Assembly: GCF_021729075.1 (NCBI RefSeq)
Contig: NZ_JAJSAQ010000004.1
Location: 310,001 to 374,000, forward strand
Source of the DNA: Microbulbifer guangxiensis
GTDB lineage: Bacteria > Pseudomonadota > Gammaproteobacteria > Pseudomonadales > Cellvibrionaceae
Direction: 5' to 3'
Length of the DNA: 64,000 bases
The translations under genes were made by a program, and so were the position numbers. Below, piece after piece: positions 1-9,453 of this stretch (position 1 is the first letter of the stretch; each line of letters begins with the position of its first letter). The notes under the pieces are model-generated. The model saw only the letters and a list, made by a program, of their open reading frames with translations, did no database searches and was not told the DNA's origin.

Positions 1-35
1 CAGAAGCGGGTAGTGTAAATCACGACGTTTTGCAT
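1..35 (-). CDS. grxC: Glutaredoxin 3, N-terminal fragment
   Basis: Only the first 11 codons are inside the window. Read on the minus strand they give MQNVVIYTTRF, and the next bases begin a TGY (Cys) codon, which fits the start of GrxC just before its CPYC active site. A GAGGAG ribosome-binding site lies upstream of the ATG at 35. GrxC reduces disulfides and glutathione mixed disulfides in the cytoplasm. The neighbour is the yibN-like rhodanese on the same strand, matching the conserved order secB-grxC-yibN | gpmI-envC. The rest of the gene is outside the window, so the call leans on this short match and on synteny. Confidence 0.75.
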   Translation of the reverse strand, partial: MQNVVIYTTRF

Positions 36-64
36 ACTCGTTACCGCAACTCCTCGATGAAAAC

Positions 65-457
65 TCAGCCCTTCACCAGGGGCAGGTTCTGGTTGGCCCA
101 CTCACTCATGCCGCCTTGGAGGCGACGCACCTGGTAGCCCTCCCGCTTCAACAGGCGGCCTACGGCGCCGGCGTGCTGGCCGAGCTTGTCTGCCACGATC
201 AGCGGTTTCTCCTTGTATTTCGCCAGCTCGCCGAGTCGACCGGCCACTTCCCCGTGGGGAATGTGGATGGCATCGACGATGTGCCCGGCGTTGAACTCGC
301 TGCGGTCGCGCACGTCCAGCACGCGGGCGTCCTCAACGTTGATCAACCGCGTCACCTCGTGCACGGAAGCCGGGACACCGGCCCTGTGGCGCTCGGAGAA
401 CGCAAATGCATAAAGCAAAATCACCAGCAGGCTGACCAGCAGCCACTGCTCGCTCAT
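65..457 (-). CDS. Membrane-anchored rhodanese-like protein (YibN type)
   Basis: This is a 130-residue protein. It has one N-terminal membrane helix (about residues 4-20, WLLVSLLVILLYAFAF) followed by a single rhodanese domain with LDVRDRSEFNAGHI near residue 50 and QGGMSEW near the C-terminus. The active-site loop reads VADKLGQHAG, where catalytic rhodaneses carry Cys, so the classical cysteine is absent and sulfurtransferase activity is doubtful. The open frame continues far upstream antisense to gpmI, but the ATG at 457 gives the expected YibN length and N-terminus. It is divergent from gpmI and probably co-transcribed with grxC. The function of YibN is not firmly known. Confidence 0.85.
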   Translation of the reverse strand: MSEQWLLVSLLVILLYAFAFSERHRAGVPASVHEVTRLINVEDARVLDVRDRSEFNAGHIVDAIHIPHGEVAGRLGELAKYKEKPLIVADKLGQHAGAVGRLLKREGYQVRRLQGGMSEWANQNLPLVKG

Positions 458-667
458 AAAGACGAAAAAATCCACTCCGCCCCCAGCTATCTCTGTTGTT
501 GTTTTGCCGCAGCCCCATGCCGCGGTGCGGCGGCAGTATACACGATTGTGAGCAATTATTAACCAGGAATGCACTGTCCGGCCGGTCGGCGCCCCCTGAC
601 CGGGAGCCCGGAATCGGGTTAAAATCCGCGTCCGTTTTCCAATCACCGGCACAGGAACCCCCACGCC

Positions 668-2221
668 ATGGCATCTGCGCAGTCTCATCCCCAGCACCGC
701 CCACTGGTCCTGCTGATCCTGGACGGCTTCGGCCACAGTGAAAAGGCCGAGCACAATGCCATTCACGCCGCCAAGTCCCCGGTCTGGGACCGGATCTGGG
801 CCGAGCGGCCCAGAACGCTGATCCAGACCTCCGGCATGGCGGTGGGCCTGCCCGAGGGGCAGATGGGCAATTCCGAGGTGGGACATATGACCCTGGGGGC
901 CGGACGGGTCGTGTACCAGAACTTTACCCGCATCAACAAGGCGATCGAGGACGGCGACTTCTTCCGCAATACCGCCTATACCGGCGCCGTGGACAAGGCC
1001 GTCGCCAACGATGGTGCGGTGCATATCATGGGACTGCTGTCCGATGGCGGGGTGCACAGCCATGAGGACCATATCGTTGCCATGGTGACGCTCGCCGCCC
1101 AGCGGGGCGCCAGGCAAATTTACGTACACGCTTTCCTCGATGGCCGCGACACGCCCCCCCGCAGTGCAGAACCCTCGCTCCAGCGACTGATGCAGGTGTG
1201 CGACAGCGTCGGCAATGCCCGCATCGCCACCATGGCGGGTCGCTACTTCGCCATGGACCGGGACCAGCGCTGGGAGCGTGTGCAGCCGGTGTACGACATG
1301 CTGACCAGGGGCGAGGCCGAACACCGTGCCGAAGACCCGCTGGCGGGCCTGACGGCGGCTTACGAGCGCGGTGAAAACGACGAGTTCGTAGCGCCGACAC
1401 TGGTGGGCGAGCCGGCACCGATCGCCGATGGCGACGCCCTGATCTTCATGAATTTCCGTCCGGACCGCGCCCGCCAGCTGACCCGCGCCTTTACCGAAGA
1501 CGCGTTCGACGGCTTCGAGCGTGCTGCCACACCGAAGCTCGCCGATTTTGTCATGACCACCGAATACGCCGCCGACATCCACGCCAGCTGCGCCTTCCCG
1601 CCGGAAGATCTGGTCAACTCGTTCGGTGAGTACATTGCCGGGCGCGGCCTCAACCAGCTGCGTATCGCCGAGACCGAGAAATACGCCCACGTGACCTTCT
1701 TCTTCAGCGGTGGCCGCGAGCAACCCTACGCTGGCGAGACCCGCGAGCTGATCAAGTCCCCCAATGTGGCCACCTACGACCTGCGACCGGAGATGAGCGC
1801 CCCGGAGGTGACCGACAAGCTGGTTGCCGCCATCGGGAGCGGCCACTATGACGCCATCATCTGCAACTACGCCAACGGCGATATGGTTGGCCACACCGGC
1901 GTATTCGAAGCCGCGGTGAAGGCGGTCGAGGCGCTGGACACCTGTGTCGGCCGCGTCGTCGACGCCACCCTGGCCGCCGGTGGCGAAGTGCTGATCACCG
2001 CCGACCATGGCAACGTCGAGGAAATGTACGATGCCGGCTCCGGCCAGGTGAGCACACAGCACTCCACCCTGCCGGTGCCTTTCGTCTATATTGGCGAACG
2101 CAAGCTGAGTCTTCGCGACGGCGGCAGCCTTGCCGACGTAGCCCCGACCATGCTTGCATTGATGGACCTGCCGCAACCGGCAGAGATGACTGGCCACAGC
2201 CTGGTGCAATTCGACCAATGA
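668..2221 (+). CDS. gpmI: 2,3-bisphosphoglycerate-independent phosphoglycerate mutase
   Basis: The protein (517 aa) interconverts 3- and 2-phosphoglycerate in cytoplasmic glycolysis and gluconeogenesis using two metal ions, normally Mn. The metal-binding LILDGFG is at Asp19, the phosphoserine nucleophile is Ser69 in MGNSEVGH, and the late metal motif [10 protein letters not shown] is present. Length is normal for the family. The stop codon overlaps the start of envC (ATGA), indicating translational coupling, as in the widespread gpmI-envC-ctpA arrangement. The ATG at 668 follows a short region divergent from the rhodanese gene. Confidence 0.97.
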   Translation: MASAQSHPQHRPLVLLILDGFGHSEKAEHNAIHAAKSPVWDRIWAERPRTLIQTSGMAVGLPEGQMGNSEVGHMTLGAGRVVYQNFTRINKAIEDGDFFRNTAYTGAVDKAVANDGAVHIMGLLSDGGVHSHEDHIVAMVTLAAQRGARQIYVHAFLDGRDTPPRSAEPSLQRLMQVCDSVGNARIATMAGRYFAMDRDQRWERVQPVYDMLTRGEAEHRAEDPLAGLTAAYERGENDEFVAPTLVGEPAPIADGDALIFMNFRPDRARQLTRAFTEDAFDGFERAATPKLADFVMTTEYAADIHASCAFPPEDLVNSFGEYIAGRGLNQLRIAETEKYAHVTFFFSGGREQPYAGETRELIKSPNVATYDLRPEMSAPEVTDKLVAAIGSGHYDAIICNYANGDMVGHTGVFEAAVKAVEALDTCVGRVVDATLAAGGEVLITADHGNVEEMYDAGSGQVSTQHSTLPVPFVYIGERKLSLRDGGSLADVAPTMLALMDLPQPAEMTGHSLVQFDQ

Positions 2222-3360
2222 AAACTGTTTCGGCAATTATTTTTTCGCTGCTCCTGCTGCCCGCCTGGCCAGCCCTGGCCCAGGAAGCCTCCGAGGCTGA
2301 GCAGCAGGCGCGCCTGAAGGAGATCAAGGAGCGCATTGCGACCCTGCAGGAGGAGCTGAATCAGGTCCGCAACGAGCGCGACCAGCTGCTCAAGGACCTG
2401 GAGAACAATGAAAAGAGCATCTCCGAGCTGAAGCAGCGCATCGATCGCATCAAGAACGATATGCGCACGCGCACCGACAAGCTGAAAGAGCTCAGGGAGG
2501 AGGAGCAGCAGCTGGAGGAATCGCGGCGAAGTATGCAGCGGCGGGTCGAGCAGGAAGTCGCCGCCGCTTACCGACTAGGGAAACAGGAGCAGATCAAGCT
2601 GCTCCTGAACCAGCAGGATCCACAGACCATCGCCCGCCAGCTTCGCTACCACGAATACTTTCTCCAAGAACGCACCCGCGTCATCGACGACTACCTCTCC
2701 ACCCTCTCCTCGCTGCAGAACGTCTCCTCTTCCATCCAGCGGGAACGGGACACCCTAGACGCCGAGCGCCAGCGCCTGCAATCCCAGGAGAGGGCACTGG
2801 TCAGTGCCCAGCGCGCGCGGCAGAAAACCCTGGATCGGCTGGCAGCCCGGCTGGCCGACAAGAGCGGCGAGCTGCGGCAATTGCGGGACGACCGCTCGCG
2901 CCTGCAGCGCCTGGTAGATGAGGTGGGTCGCGCAATTGCCACCCTGATCAGCCCCCAGGACCAGCAGCCCTTTGCCAGGCAGCGCGGCCGTATGGCATGG
3001 CCGGTGAAGGGGCGCCGCGCCAACGCCTTCGGGCAGCGCCGCGCCAATGGCATCACCTGGAAGGGGGTATCCATTCGCGCCAGTGAGGGGGAACCGGTAC
3101 GCGCCATTCACCGCGGCCGGGTGGTCTTTTCGGATTACCTGCGCGGCCAGGGCATGCTGATGATTCTCGATCACGGCGATGGTTACATGAGTCTTTACGC
3201 CCACAACCAGTCCCTCACTCGCAGCCTCGGCGAATGGGTCGAGAGCGGGGATATCATCGCCCGCACCGGCAACAGCGGCGGCACTGAGCATACCGGGGTT
3301 TATTTTGAGATCCGCCACCGCGGTGAGCCGCAGGACCCGACCATCTGGTGCCGGCGCTGA
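2218..3360 (+). CDS. envC: Murein hydrolase activator EnvC
   Basis: This is a 380-residue periplasmic protein. It has a signal peptide (about residues 1-21, ending ALA-QE), a long coiled coil rich in Glu, Arg and Gln (about 25-245), and a C-terminal LytM/M23 domain (about 265-375). In Escherichia coli EnvC, recruited by FtsEX, activates the amidases AmiA and AmiB at the septum and is not itself an enzyme. Here also the zinc ligands of active M23 peptidases are degenerate: the first motif reads WKGVSI and the last GVYFEI, which supports an activator role. It overlaps gpmI by 4 bases and precedes ctpA. Confidence 0.93.
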   Translation: MKTVSAIIFSLLLLPAWPALAQEASEAEQQARLKEIKERIATLQEELNQVRNERDQLLKDLENNEKSISELKQRIDRIKNDMRTRTDKLKELREEEQQLEESRRSMQRRVEQEVAAAYRLGKQEQIKLLLNQQDPQTIARQLRYHEYFLQERTRVIDDYLSTLSSLQNVSSSIQRERDTLDAERQRLQSQERALVSAQRARQKTLDRLAARLADKSGELRQLRDDRSRLQRLVDEVGRAIATLISPQDQQPFARQRGRMAWPVKGRRANAFGQRRANGITWKGVSIRASEGEPVRAIHRGRVVFSDYLRGQGMLMILDHGDGYMSLYAHNQSLTRSLGEWVESGDIIARTGNSGGTEHTGVYFEIRHRGEPQDPTIWCRR

Positions 3361-3479
3361 AACAGCCCGCCCCCGCCGATGGGGCACCGTTGGCTCGCGC
3401 GCCAACTTGAAAACCTGCCGGGGACCCCGGGTCTACACTTTGGCAAAGAAGCGTAGAAATAAGGCCGAGGTCCTCCCCT

Positions 3480-4829
3480 ATGTTCACTCCCAAAGCGCTG
3501 GCCAGCCTCATCGGCGCCGCTGCCCTGACCGCTCTGCCCCTGATGGGCCTCAGCGAAGTGGATCCCACCGAGAACCTGGTGCAGAGCACCAGCTCGCGCC
3601 TGCCGCTGGAAGACCTGCGCAGCTTTGCCAAGGTATTCGAACAGATCCGCCAGGGGTATATCGAGGAGGTGGATGACCGAACGCTGCTGGAATATGCCAT
3701 CAAGGGCATGCTGCAGGGGCTGGACCCGCACTCCTCCTACCTGGACCGGGATTCCTTCGACGACCTGCAGGCCAACACTACCGGTGAGTTCGCCGGCCTC
3801 GGCATCGAGGTGGGCATCGAGAACGACCATATCACCGTGGTCACGCCCATGGACGACACCCCCGCGGCCCGCGCGGGCCTGAAAGCCGGCGACATCATCC
3901 TGCGCCTTTCGGGCAAGTCGATGAAAGGGCTGAGTCTGGACGAGGCAGTGGAACGCATGCGCGGTCCCAAGGGCAGCTCCGTCACCCTCACCATTGCCCG
4001 CAAGGGCTACAAGGAGCCTTTCGAGGTGACCCTCAAGCGGGACACCGTGCGTGTCCGCAGCGTGCGCAGCCGCATCCTCGACGAGGGTTACGGTTATGTG
4101 CGCATCAGCCAGTTCCAGCTCGGCACCGGTGACGATGTAGTGAAGGCGGTCAACAAGCTGCAGGAGAAGGGCGCACTCAAGGGGTTGATCATCGACCTGC
4201 GCAACAACCCCGGCGGTGTACTGCAGTCTTCAGTGGAGGTGGTCGATGCCTTCCTGGAGGAGGGCCTGGTGGTCTACACCGAGGGCCGCACCGAATCCTC
4301 CCAGCTCAGTTACTCTGCGGAGCCCGGTGATATCACCGCCGGAGCACCGATCGTGGTGCTGATCAATGACGGCTCGGCCTCCGCGGCGGAGATCGTTGCC
4401 GGTGCGCTGCAGGATCACCGCCGCGCCGTGGTGATGGGCACCGACAGCTTCGGCAAGGGTTCGGTACAGACCGTGATCCCGATCACCAGCGACCGCGCCA
4501 TCAAACTCACCACCGCCCTCTATTTCACCCCCAATGGCCGCTCGATCCAGGCCCAGGGCATCACCCCCGATATCCTGGTGGAGCGGGTCAAGATCACTCG
4601 CCTGGAAGGTCCGGCGCGCACCACGGAGGCGGATCTCGCCGGTCACCTGGGCAATGGCAACGGCGGTGAGGAGCGCAATGCGGCAGATCGCAAGAAAGCG
4701 ATGGAAGAGCGCGAGGACTGGCTGGACCGCGACAACCAGATCTTTGAGGCGCTGAATGTGCTCAAGGGCCTGAACCTCTATGCCAATCGCGATCGTGAAC
4801 TACGCGCCAAGGTGGCCCGCGCCGACTGA
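3480..4829 (+). CDS. ctpA: Carboxy-terminal processing protease (S41 family)
   Basis: This is a 449-residue periplasmic serine peptidase that cuts proteins from their C-terminus. The N-terminus has a hydrophobic export segment (about 5-24). A PDZ domain (about 98-180) precedes the S41 catalytic core. The catalytic pair is read as Ser301 in GSASAAE and Lys326 in SFGKGSVQ, 25 residues apart as in CtpB-type enzymes. The position after envC matches Pseudomonas, where CtpA degrades peptidoglycan hydrolases, so a role in cell-wall hydrolase turnover is a fair inference. It lies 119 bases after envC and may share its transcript. Confidence 0.93.
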   Translation: MFTPKALASLIGAAALTALPLMGLSEVDPTENLVQSTSSRLPLEDLRSFAKVFEQIRQGYIEEVDDRTLLEYAIKGMLQGLDPHSSYLDRDSFDDLQANTTGEFAGLGIEVGIENDHITVVTPMDDTPAARAGLKAGDIILRLSGKSMKGLSLDEAVERMRGPKGSSVTLTIARKGYKEPFEVTLKRDTVRVRSVRSRILDEGYGYVRISQFQLGTGDDVVKAVNKLQEKGALKGLIIDLRNNPGGVLQSSVEVVDAFLEEGLVVYTEGRTESSQLSYSAEPGDITAGAPIVVLINDGSASAAEIVAGALQDHRRAVVMGTDSFGKGSVQTVIPITSDRAIKLTTALYFTPNGRSIQAQGITPDILVERVKITRLEGPARTTEADLAGHLGNGNGGEERNAADRKKAMEEREDWLDRDNQIFEALNVLKGLNLYANRDRELRAKVARAD

Positions 4830-4850
4830 ACCTAGCAGTCAACCCGAACA

Positions 4851-4871
4851 GCGCCGGCATGGCCCCGGCGC
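4851..4871 (+). terminator. GC-rich hairpin after ctpA
   Basis: A perfect 7-bp stem, GCGCCGG paired with CCGGCGC around a 7-base loop, lies 21 bases after the ctpA stop. There is no T-run after it, so it could be a weak terminator or a 3'-end stabiliser. Confidence 0.4.
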
Positions 4872-4954
4872 GTGGATGGTGGCAAACAAGAGCACGCCCC
4901 CAAGGCCGATTGAGGTAACCGTCGCGGCAGGACGCTGCGACACTGCGGACAGGG

Positions 4955-5254
4955 ATGTATATGGAGCAGTACCGCAAAGGCGAGCAGGGGCGCCCGATCC
5001 CCCCGCGCTCCGACCGTTTCTACAAGGTCGGCGATGACTGGTTCTTCCAGGTAAGAGGAGGCACCTGCTTCGGCCCCTATCCCTGCCGGGCATCCGCAGA
5101 CCGCGCGGTACGAATGTACTTCGGGATACCGCTGGAAGATGGATCGCAGGGCTCCTCTTCGAGTCCACCCAACCAGAAACACCCCCAGGGCGCTGTTATC
5201 CATGCATTCGGCAGCCGGCGGGCGCACCGCTGGCGCAGAGAACAGGGACGCTGA
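4955..5254 (+). CDS. Small DUF6316-like protein
   Basis: This is a 99-residue protein. Its first half (RSDRFYKVGDDWFFQVRGG, then GPYPCRASADRAVRMYFG) resembles the short DUF6316-type proteins of gammaproteobacteria: an R-S-D-R-F start, aromatic strands and an A-rich helix. The second half is low-complexity and basic, longer than I expect for that family, and may be a poorly conserved tail. Either the ATG at 4955 or the one two codons later could be the start. It sits alone between ctpA and a repeat field, and its function is unknown. The family assignment is from memory of the motif. Confidence 0.6.
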   Translation: MYMEQYRKGEQGRPIPPRSDRFYKVGDDWFFQVRGGTCFGPYPCRASADRAVRMYFGIPLEDGSQGSSSSPPNQKHPQGAVIHAFGSRRAHRWRREQGR

Positions 5255-5339
5255 CTTCCTGCCTGACCCCCTTTATGGAAGCGGCCGCTGGCCGCGGTTA
5301 TTACGCCGAAATCCGAGCAATTCACAACCTACCCTTTAC

Positions 5340-5786
5340 GCTGCCCGCACCGAGTGACTGGATACCGGCCTGCGCCGGTATGACGACAGAGGTGGGAGCA
5401 TGCTTTTACTCAGTTCGGCTTGCATCCATGGGAGGGCCGGAACAATCCACCGTCGTCATCCCGGCCTGGATCCATCGGACAGCCGAAACCCACCACCGGC
5501 GTCATCCCGGACTTGATCCGGGATCCCGTGTACGCTGCCCGCACCGAGGTGACTGGATACCGGGCTGCGCCGGTATGACGACAGGGTTGGAAGTAAGCTT
5601 GCGGACCCGGACCTGGATCCATCGGACAGTCGAAACAAATCACCGTCGTCATCCCGAACTGGATCCATCGGACGGCCGAAACACATCACCGTCGTCATCC
5701 CGGCCTGGATCCATCGGACGGCCGAAACACACCACCGGCGTCATCCCGGGCTTGATCCGGGATCCAGTGTCAGTGGGTGCTACAAC
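5340..5786. repeat. Intergenic repeat field with 46-bp tandem units
   Basis: The 5255-5869 stretch holds no supported gene. It is built from short palindromic modules of two kinds: GTCATCCCGG paired with CCGGGATCC, and ACCGG..TGCGCCGGTATGACG. A unit containing GGATCCATCGGAC, a GAAAC segment and CGTCGTCATCCC recurs with GGATCC starting at 5468, 5615, 5661 and 5707. The last three are spaced exactly 46 bp apart. Similar CCCGG/CCGGGATCC modules occur upstream of mutY, so this is probably a dispersed genomic repeat family. Frames running through it are repeat artefacts. Confidence 0.85.
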
Positions 5787-5869
5787 CGCAGTGCATTGTG
5801 ACAACGGCGGGGGCTGGAGCGAGGCCGGGCAGACACCAGATCCGGCCTTCCATAGAGCTGAGTCAGGGA

Positions 5870-6631
5870 TTAGATCCGCATCTCGATACCGGCCTTCTGC
5901 ATATATTCCTTCGCCTCGGCGATCGTGTATTCGCCGAAGTGGAAAATGCTCGCCGCCAGCACTGCATCGGCACCACCTTCCAGAACGCCATCCACCAGAT
6001 GCTGCAGATTGCCGACGCCGCCGGAGGCAATCACCGGCACCGGCACTGCATCTGAAATGGCACGGGTCAGGGCCAGGTCGAAGCCATTCTTGGTGCCGTC
6101 GCGATCCATGCTGGTGAGCAGGATTTCCCCTGCACCGAGATCGGCCATCTGCTTTGCCCACTCTACTGCGTCGATGCCGGTCGGCTTGCGGCCGCCGTGG
6201 GTGAAGATTTCCCACTGACCCTCGGCGACCTGCTTCGCATCGATGGCCACCACGATGCACTGGCGACCGAAACGCTCGGCGGCCTCGCGCACAAACTCGG
6301 GATTTTTTACTGCGGCAGAATTAATGGCGGTTTTGTCGGCACCGGCATTGAGCAGGTTGCGGATATCCTGCAACGTGCGTACACCACCACCGACGGTCAG
6401 CGGGATGAAGACCTGCGAAGCCATCTGCTCCACGGTGTGCAGCATCGTATCGCGCTCTTCATGAGTGGCGGTAATATCGAGAAAGGTAATTTCATCCGCA
6501 CCCGCCTCGTTATAGCGGCGGGCAATTTCCACCGGATCGCCGGCATCGCGGATATCGACAAAGTTCACGCCCTTGACCACGCGGCCGGCGTCGACATCGA
6601 GACAGGGAATAATGCGTTTGGCAAGGGCCAT
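5870..6631 (-). CDS. hisF: Imidazole glycerol phosphate synthase cyclase subunit
   Basis: The protein (253 aa) is a (beta-alpha)8 barrel that uses ammonia from HisH to turn PRFAR into imidazole glycerol phosphate and AICAR in histidine synthesis. It begins [21 protein letters not shown] with the first catalytic Asp at position 12, and carries the second acid in [12 protein letters not shown]. The ATG at 6631 has an AAGGA ribosome-binding site 7 bases upstream, which is better than the earlier TTG. It is last in the minus-strand hisB-hisH-hisA-hisF group but is separated from hisA by about 300 bases that contain a large palindrome. Confidence 0.96.
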   Translation of the reverse strand: MALAKRIIPCLDVDAGRVVKGVNFVDIRDAGDPVEIARRYNEAGADEITFLDITATHEERDTMLHTVEQMASQVFIPLTVGGGVRTLQDIRNLLNAGADKTAINSAAVKNPEFVREAAERFGRQCIVVAIDAKQVAEGQWEIFTHGGRKPTGIDAVEWAKQMADLGAGEILLTSMDRDGTKNGFDLALTRAISDAVPVPVIASGGVGNLQHLVDGVLEGGADAVLAASIFHFGEYTIAEAKEYMQKAGIEMRI

Positions 6632-6697
6632 AGTGTTTCCTTCACTCAACTCCCGGTAAAAACCTTTCAGGGTTCAGGGTTCAGGGGCGCACAAGCA

Positions 6698-6789
6698 CCG
6701 GTGATGGAATTTCGAAAACGCAGTAATACATCCCTGTAGCTCCGTCGGTAACGTCCCTGTTACCGACGGTTTCGAAATTCCATCACCGG
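6698..6789. repeat. Nested palindromic element between hisA and hisF
   Basis: A perfect 20-bp inverted repeat (arms 6698-6717 and 6770-6789, outer sequence CCGGTGATGGAATTTCGAAA) encloses a second perfect hairpin, CCGTCGGTAAC / GTTACCGACGG at 6742-6752 and 6759-6769 with a 6-base loop. The hisA-hisF gap (6632-6935) is otherwise without a gene. The element could be a small non-autonomous palindromic repeat, or an RNA structure that separates hisF expression from the rest of the operon. Confidence 0.85.
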
Positions 6790-6935
6790 CACTTGTACTT
6801 CGCTTCCGGGGTCAGCGTTGTTACGTATTCAATTTGCCTGTATTGCTTAAGCTTTCGCAATCAGGCAACCCTGCGAGGCAGGGGGTGTCGGCGCACCGAC
6901 TTCAGATCCGGGTTTAACCACGGAGTAAGCCGAAT

Positions 6936-7667
6936 TTATTGCTTCCAGCTGTCACAGAGTTTCTGCGCTTCAGCCAAATCCAGCTTGTCCTCATAAATCG
7001 CACGACCGGTAATCGCACCGTATATATCACCGGCTTCCAGCAGCTGTTCGATATCCGCGATGCAGCTCACACCACCGGAGGCAATGATGGGGATCTGCAC
7101 TGCGCGGGCCATCTCCAGCGTGGCCGGGATGTTGACCCCCTGCATCATGCCGTCACGGGCGATATCGGTGTAGACGATGGCGCTCACCCCGCAGTCCTCA
7201 AAGCGTTTGGCCAGTTCGGTGGCCTGCTGGTCGGAGACTTCCGCCCAGCCCTCGGTGGCCACCAGGCCATCCTTTGCATCGAGGCCGACGATGATATGGC
7301 CCTCGAACTCGCGGCAGGCCTGCCTGACCAGATCCGGGTTCTTGACCGCGGCGGTGCCGATGATGGCCCAGGTCACACCCGCATCCAGGTAACGTTCAAC
7401 GGTGTGCAGGTCGCGGATGCCTCCGCCAATCTGCACTGGCAGCTGCGGGAATTCCTTGGCAATGGCGGTAACAGCCTCACCATTGACCGGGTTGCCGGCG
7501 AAGGCCCCGTTCAGGTCCACCAGGTGCAGGCGCCGGGCTCCCCGCTCGACCCAGTGACGGGCGGTGGCGAGGGGGTCGTCGGAGAAAACGGTGGCGTCTT
7601 CCATTTCGCCCTGGCGCAGGCGCACGCACTGGCCGTCTTTCAAGTCGATGGCGGGAATTACAATCAT
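6936..7667 (-). CDS. hisA: ProFAR isomerase HisA
   Basis: This is a 243-residue (beta-alpha)8 barrel for the Amadori isomerisation of ProFAR to PRFAR, the fourth step of histidine synthesis. It starts [17 protein letters not shown] with catalytic Asp8. The second acid lies in [10 protein letters not shown], and the phosphate-binding loops GGGIRD and ASGGV are present. The ATG at 7667 matches the usual HisA N-terminus; longer in-frame extensions run antisense into hisH and are not supported. The gene follows hisH by about 46 bases in the same direction. Confidence 0.96.
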   Translation of the reverse strand: MIVIPAIDLKDGQCVRLRQGEMEDATVFSDDPLATARHWVERGARRLHLVDLNGAFAGNPVNGEAVTAIAKEFPQLPVQIGGGIRDLHTVERYLDAGVTWAIIGTAAVKNPDLVRQACREFEGHIIVGLDAKDGLVATEGWAEVSDQQATELAKRFEDCGVSAIVYTDIARDGMMQGVNIPATLEMARAVQIPIIASGGVSCIADIEQLLEAGDIYGAITGRAIYEDKLDLAEAQKLCDSWKQ

Positions 7668-7713
7668 GGTTCTGTCTTGGTTTCGGCGTTGGTTGGTCGG
7701 GACCGGACCGCGC

Positions 7714-8358
7714 TCAGGCGCGGCCGTCCCAGGCGACAAAGTTCTGCAGCAGCTGCAGGCCGGCATCGGCACTCTTTTCCGGATGGAACTGGGTAGCGAA
7801 GACATTGCTGTCTGCCACCGCCGCCGCCAGGGAGACACCATAATCGGTCTGCCCCGCCAGCGCGGCATTGCCCTCTGCCGGCACGTAATAGCTGTGCACG
7901 AAGTAAAAGCGGCTGCCGTCTGCGATACCATGCCAGAGCGGGTGTTCGCACTTCTGCCACACCTGGTTCCAGCCCATATGGGGCACTTTTAGACGCTCGC
8001 CGTCGCTGTTCAGATCACTGCCGAAGAACTTCACTGGCTGCGGGAACAGCCCCAGGCAATCGACGCCGTTATTCTCTTCGCTGTGGCGCATCATGATCTG
8101 CATGCCGACACAGATACCGAGCACCGGCAGGCCGGCATCGATCGCGTCGCGCAACACCGGCTCGAACCCCGCTTCGGCGAAGCCGGCCATACAGTCCCGG
8201 ATCGCGCCGACACCGGGCACCAGCAAGCGGTCCGCGTCGGCAGCCTGCCCGGGACTCGTGGCCAGTATTACCTCGTCACCCGGGGCCACTTTCTGCAGGG
8301 CACTGGCCACCGAGTGCAGGTTGCCCATGCCGTAGTCGAGTACCGCAATGCGCTGCAT
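7714..8358 (-). CDS. hisH: Imidazole glycerol phosphate synthase glutaminase subunit
   Basis: This is a 214-residue class I glutamine amidotransferase that supplies ammonia to HisF. The nucleophile is Cys83 in GICVGMQ, and the other triad members are His192 and Glu194 in FHPEKS. The N-terminal [11 protein letters not shown] is typical. It starts 3 bases after the hisB stop region in the same direction, so the two are surely one operon. Confidence 0.97.
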   Translation of the reverse strand: MQRIAVLDYGMGNLHSVASALQKVAPGDEVILATSPGQAADADRLLVPGVGAIRDCMAGFAEAGFEPVLRDAIDAGLPVLGICVGMQIMMRHSEENNGVDCLGLFPQPVKFFGSDLNSDGERLKVPHMGWNQVWQKCEHPLWHGIADGSRFYFVHSYYVPAEGNAALAGQTDYGVSLAAAVADSNVFATQFHPEKSADAGLQLLQNFVAWDGRA

Positions 8359-8361
8359 GGC

Positions 8362-8949
8362 TCAGAGCACCCCCTTGGTGGAGGGCATGGTGCCCGCCAT
8401 GCGCGGATCCGGGGTCAGGGCCATGCGCAGCGCGCGGCCGAAGGCCTTGAACACCGTCTCCACCTGGTGATGGGCATTGTGACCCTTCAGGCAGTCGATG
8501 TGCAGGGTCACCAGGGCGTGGTTCACAAAGCCCTGGAAGAATTCGTAGAACAGCTCGGTATCGAAGTTGCCGATGCGCTTCTGGGTGAAGGGCACATCCA
8601 TCACCAAGCCGGGGCGGCCGGAGAAGTCGATCACCACCCGGGACAGGGCCTCGTCCAGAGGCACATAGCTGTGGCCGTAGCGGGTCATACCCTTCTTGTC
8701 CCCCGCCGCTTCGGCAATGGCCTTGCCCAGGGTAATACCGATGTCCTCCACGGTGTGGTGGTCATCGATATGCACATCGCCCTTGCAGGTGATATCCAGG
8801 TCGATCATGCCGTGGCGGGCGATCTGGTCCAGCATGTGCTCGAGGAAGGGTACGCCGGTGTCGAACTTGCCGCGTCCATCACCGTCCAGGTTCAGGCTGA
8901 CCTTGATCTGGGTTTCCAGGGTGTCGCGGTTGACGCTGGCCTTGCGCAT
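8362..8949 (-). CDS. hisB: Imidazoleglycerol-phosphate dehydratase
   Basis: This 195-residue, monofunctional HisB catalyses the sixth step of histidine synthesis and uses paired Mn sites. The metal-binding motifs [22 protein letters not shown] and [11 protein letters not shown] are all present. It lacks the histidinol-phosphatase domain fused to HisB in Escherichia coli and so is the Pseudomonas-like short form. It is the first gene of the minus-strand his group. A good TATAAT lies on the minus strand about 45 bases upstream. Confidence 0.97.
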   Translation of the reverse strand: MRKASVNRDTLETQIKVSLNLDGDGRGKFDTGVPFLEHMLDQIARHGMIDLDITCKGDVHIDDHHTVEDIGITLGKAIAEAAGDKKGMTRYGHSYVPLDEALSRVVIDFSGRPGLVMDVPFTQKRIGNFDTELFYEFFQGFVNHALVTLHIDCLKGHNAHHQVETVFKAFGRALRMALTPDPRMAGTMPSTKGVL

Positions 8950-8994
8950 GGGGTGCTCGTCCTTATTTCTGCTGCAATGAGACGGAAGCCGCGG

Positions 8995-9000
8995 ATTATA
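8995..9000 (-). promoter_or_regulatory. Possible -10 box of the hisBHAF operon
   Basis: The minus strand reads a perfect TATAAT here, 46 bases before the hisB start. The region 17 bases further upstream (CGTACA) is a poor -35, so the call rests mainly on the -10 and its position. Confidence 0.4.
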
Positions 9001-9066
9001 GGATCAAATGTCGCCTGTGTACGCAGATAGTGACAGATGAAACTTGATTCGTGGCGTCCGGCCCAT

Positions 9067-9369
9067 ATGATACGCACCATGATCACCCAATTCCGCCAAC
9101 AGACCCGTCTCTGGGCCAGCCTGGTTCTGCTGCTAGCAATGCTCGCGGCACAGCCGGTATTGGCGGAACACGTGCATTTCGTGGATACCTCCCACGAACT
9201 CTGTGATATCTGCTCCCACCAGATGCCCGCGGCCCCCGGCAGCGAGTACCAGGCCTACGCCCCAGTGGGCAGCTACCTGTACCTCGCCCAGGGTGCCCCG
9301 GCACCCCGCGACAGTCAGCCCGAGCGCCAGAACGCCCGCGGCCCGCCCGCCTCCCTGTCCCAGCACTGA
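9067..9369 (+). CDS. Small secreted His/Cys protein beside a zinc-type TonB receptor
   Basis: This is a short exported protein: about 100 residues from the ATG at 9067, or 96 from the in-frame ATG at 9079. A hydrophobic signal segment (LWASLVLLLAMLAAQPVLA) precedes a mature start rich in possible metal ligands, AEHVHFVDTSHELCDICSHQ, with a CxxC. The tail is Pro/Ala/Arg-rich. It lies just upstream of, and on the same strand as, the His-rich TonB receptor. This layout recurs with the DUF2946 protein before the copper receptor at 24.3 kb. It resembles the loose DUF2946-like group, but no firm family is claimed; a periplasmic metal-binding role is inferred. Confidence 0.65.
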   Translation: MIRTMITQFRQQTRLWASLVLLLAMLAAQPVLAEHVHFVDTSHELCDICSHQMPAAPGSEYQAYAPVGSYLYLAQGAPAPRDSQPERQNARGPPASLSQH

Positions 9370-9453
9370 TAACAACCCTTATCCGTATTTTCGGCGCCCC
9401 GCCCCTGCGCGTTCGCAGGCTATGGGTTGCGCCCTGTGACAGGTATAAAAATC

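Noticed and set aside
65..2236. A 723-codon minus-strand frame covering gpmI and the rhodanese
   Set aside because: Only its last 130 codons encode the rhodanese-like protein; the rest is the antisense shadow of gpmI.
5275..6117. A 280-codon plus-strand frame after DUF6316
   Set aside because: It translates the repeat field and antisense hisF; the composition is repetitive with no domain.
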